DNA from: Halomonas cerina
Lineage (GTDB): Bacteria > Pseudomonadota > Gammaproteobacteria > Pseudomonadales > Halomonadaceae
NCBI RefSeq assembly: GCF_014192215.1
Contig: NZ_JACHXP010000024.1
Coordinates: 1-52,108 of the forward strand
DNA: 52,108 nt
Direction: 5' to 3'
How positions within the stretch are numbered: the stretch's first letter is position 1; each line of letters begins with the position of its first letter. Positions 52,005 through 52,108 of this stretch are shown piece by piece. Both the position numbers and the translations under genes were made by a program. The notes below the pieces were generated by a model. That model was given only the letters and a program-made list of their open reading frames with translations, was not told the origin of the DNA and did no database searches.

Positions 52005-52108
52005 ATGAAGATCCTCGTCGCGGTCAAACGCGTCATCGATTACAACGTCAAGATCCGGGTCAAGCCGGACCACTCCGACGTCGACCTCACCAACGTCAAG
52101 ATGGCCCT
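52005..52108 (+). CDS. etfB: Electron transfer flavoprotein beta subunit, N-terminal part
   Basis: The window ends 104 bases into this gene. [20 protein letters not shown] is the conserved N-terminus of EtfB, and GGGGAG lies ahead of the start. EtfB with EtfA accepts electrons from acyl-CoA dehydrogenases, so its place after pimCD and gcdH fits their need for an electron carrier. Confidence 0.92.
   Translation, partial: MKILVAVKRVIDYNVKIRVKPDHSDVDLTNVKMA

Noticed and set aside
51818..52036. 72-residue minus-strand frame overlapping the etfB start
   Set aside because: It overlaps a clear etfB N-terminus and lies mostly in the probable repeat. It has no ribosome site or recognisable domain.

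Overview
The window is high-GC gammaproteobacterial DNA. Gene content and style suggest a Halomonas-like (Halomonadaceae) organism: a fused pcaDC gene, TctABC uptake, periplasmic nitrate reduction and dense catabolic operons. This assignment is inference, because no rRNA or other phylogenetic marker is present. No tRNA, rRNA, CRISPR array, transposase or phage gene was found.

Layout. 1-3.6 kb: the end of a TauE/SafE-type permease, an unusual regulator that joins a winged-helix head to a substrate-binding-protein fold, and a convergent outer-membrane porin. 3.8-11 kb: an SDR oxidoreductase, then napEFDABC (periplasmic nitrate reductase). The nap block lies between an intact HAD hydrolase gene and a decayed copy of that gene's 3' end. 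11-20 kb: a TctABC transporter divergent from a quinate/shikimate module (3-dehydroshikimate dehydratase, shikimate/quinate dehydrogenase, 3-dehydroquinate dehydratase), a second orphan TctC and an internally deleted DMT permease. 19.8-25 kb: an uncharacterised TIM-barrel protein, a flavoprotein, an AEC carrier and two IclR regulators. 25-36 kb: the protocatechuate branch of the beta-ketoadipate pathway (pcaB, pcaIJF, pcaDC, MFS carrier, pcaQ, pcaHG). A MntA/HepT toxin-antitoxin insertion sits directly before pcaQ. 36-42.3 kb: an accessory pocket with a broken higB, intact higA, a pRiA4b ORF-3-like gene, two unknown genes and a SWIM-SNF2 helicase. 42.4-52 kb: a cyclohexanecarboxylate/pimelate cluster (MarR regulator, AliB-, BadI-, BadH- and AliA-like proteins, then PimC-, PimD- and GcdH-like dehydrogenases, and the start of etfB).

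How it works together. Quinate or shikimate taken up from outside would be converted to 3-dehydroshikimate, then to protocatechuate, and by the Pca enzymes to succinyl-CoA and acetyl-CoA. Alicyclic acids would be activated by the AliA-like ligase, oxidised and ring-opened to pimeloyl-CoA by the BadH/BadI-like enzymes, shortened by PimCD to glutaryl-CoA, and oxidised by GcdH to crotonyl-CoA. ETF would take the electrons. The BadK hydratase step is missing here, and a gutted crotonase/3-hydroxyacyl-CoA-dehydrogenase-like gene stands at the head of the pim operon.

Regulatory sites read directly from the sequence fall into four families. GTTCG-N5-CGAAC-type sites (PcaR-like) lie at tctC/quiC, pcaR/pcaB and pcaI. 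TAGAA-N5-TTCCA-type sites lie at tctC, the flavoprotein gene and the second iclR gene. One ATAACC-N4-GGTTAT box (PcaQ-like) precedes pcaHG. Two ACAAGTAGTTG-centred sites lie between aliA and the pim operon.
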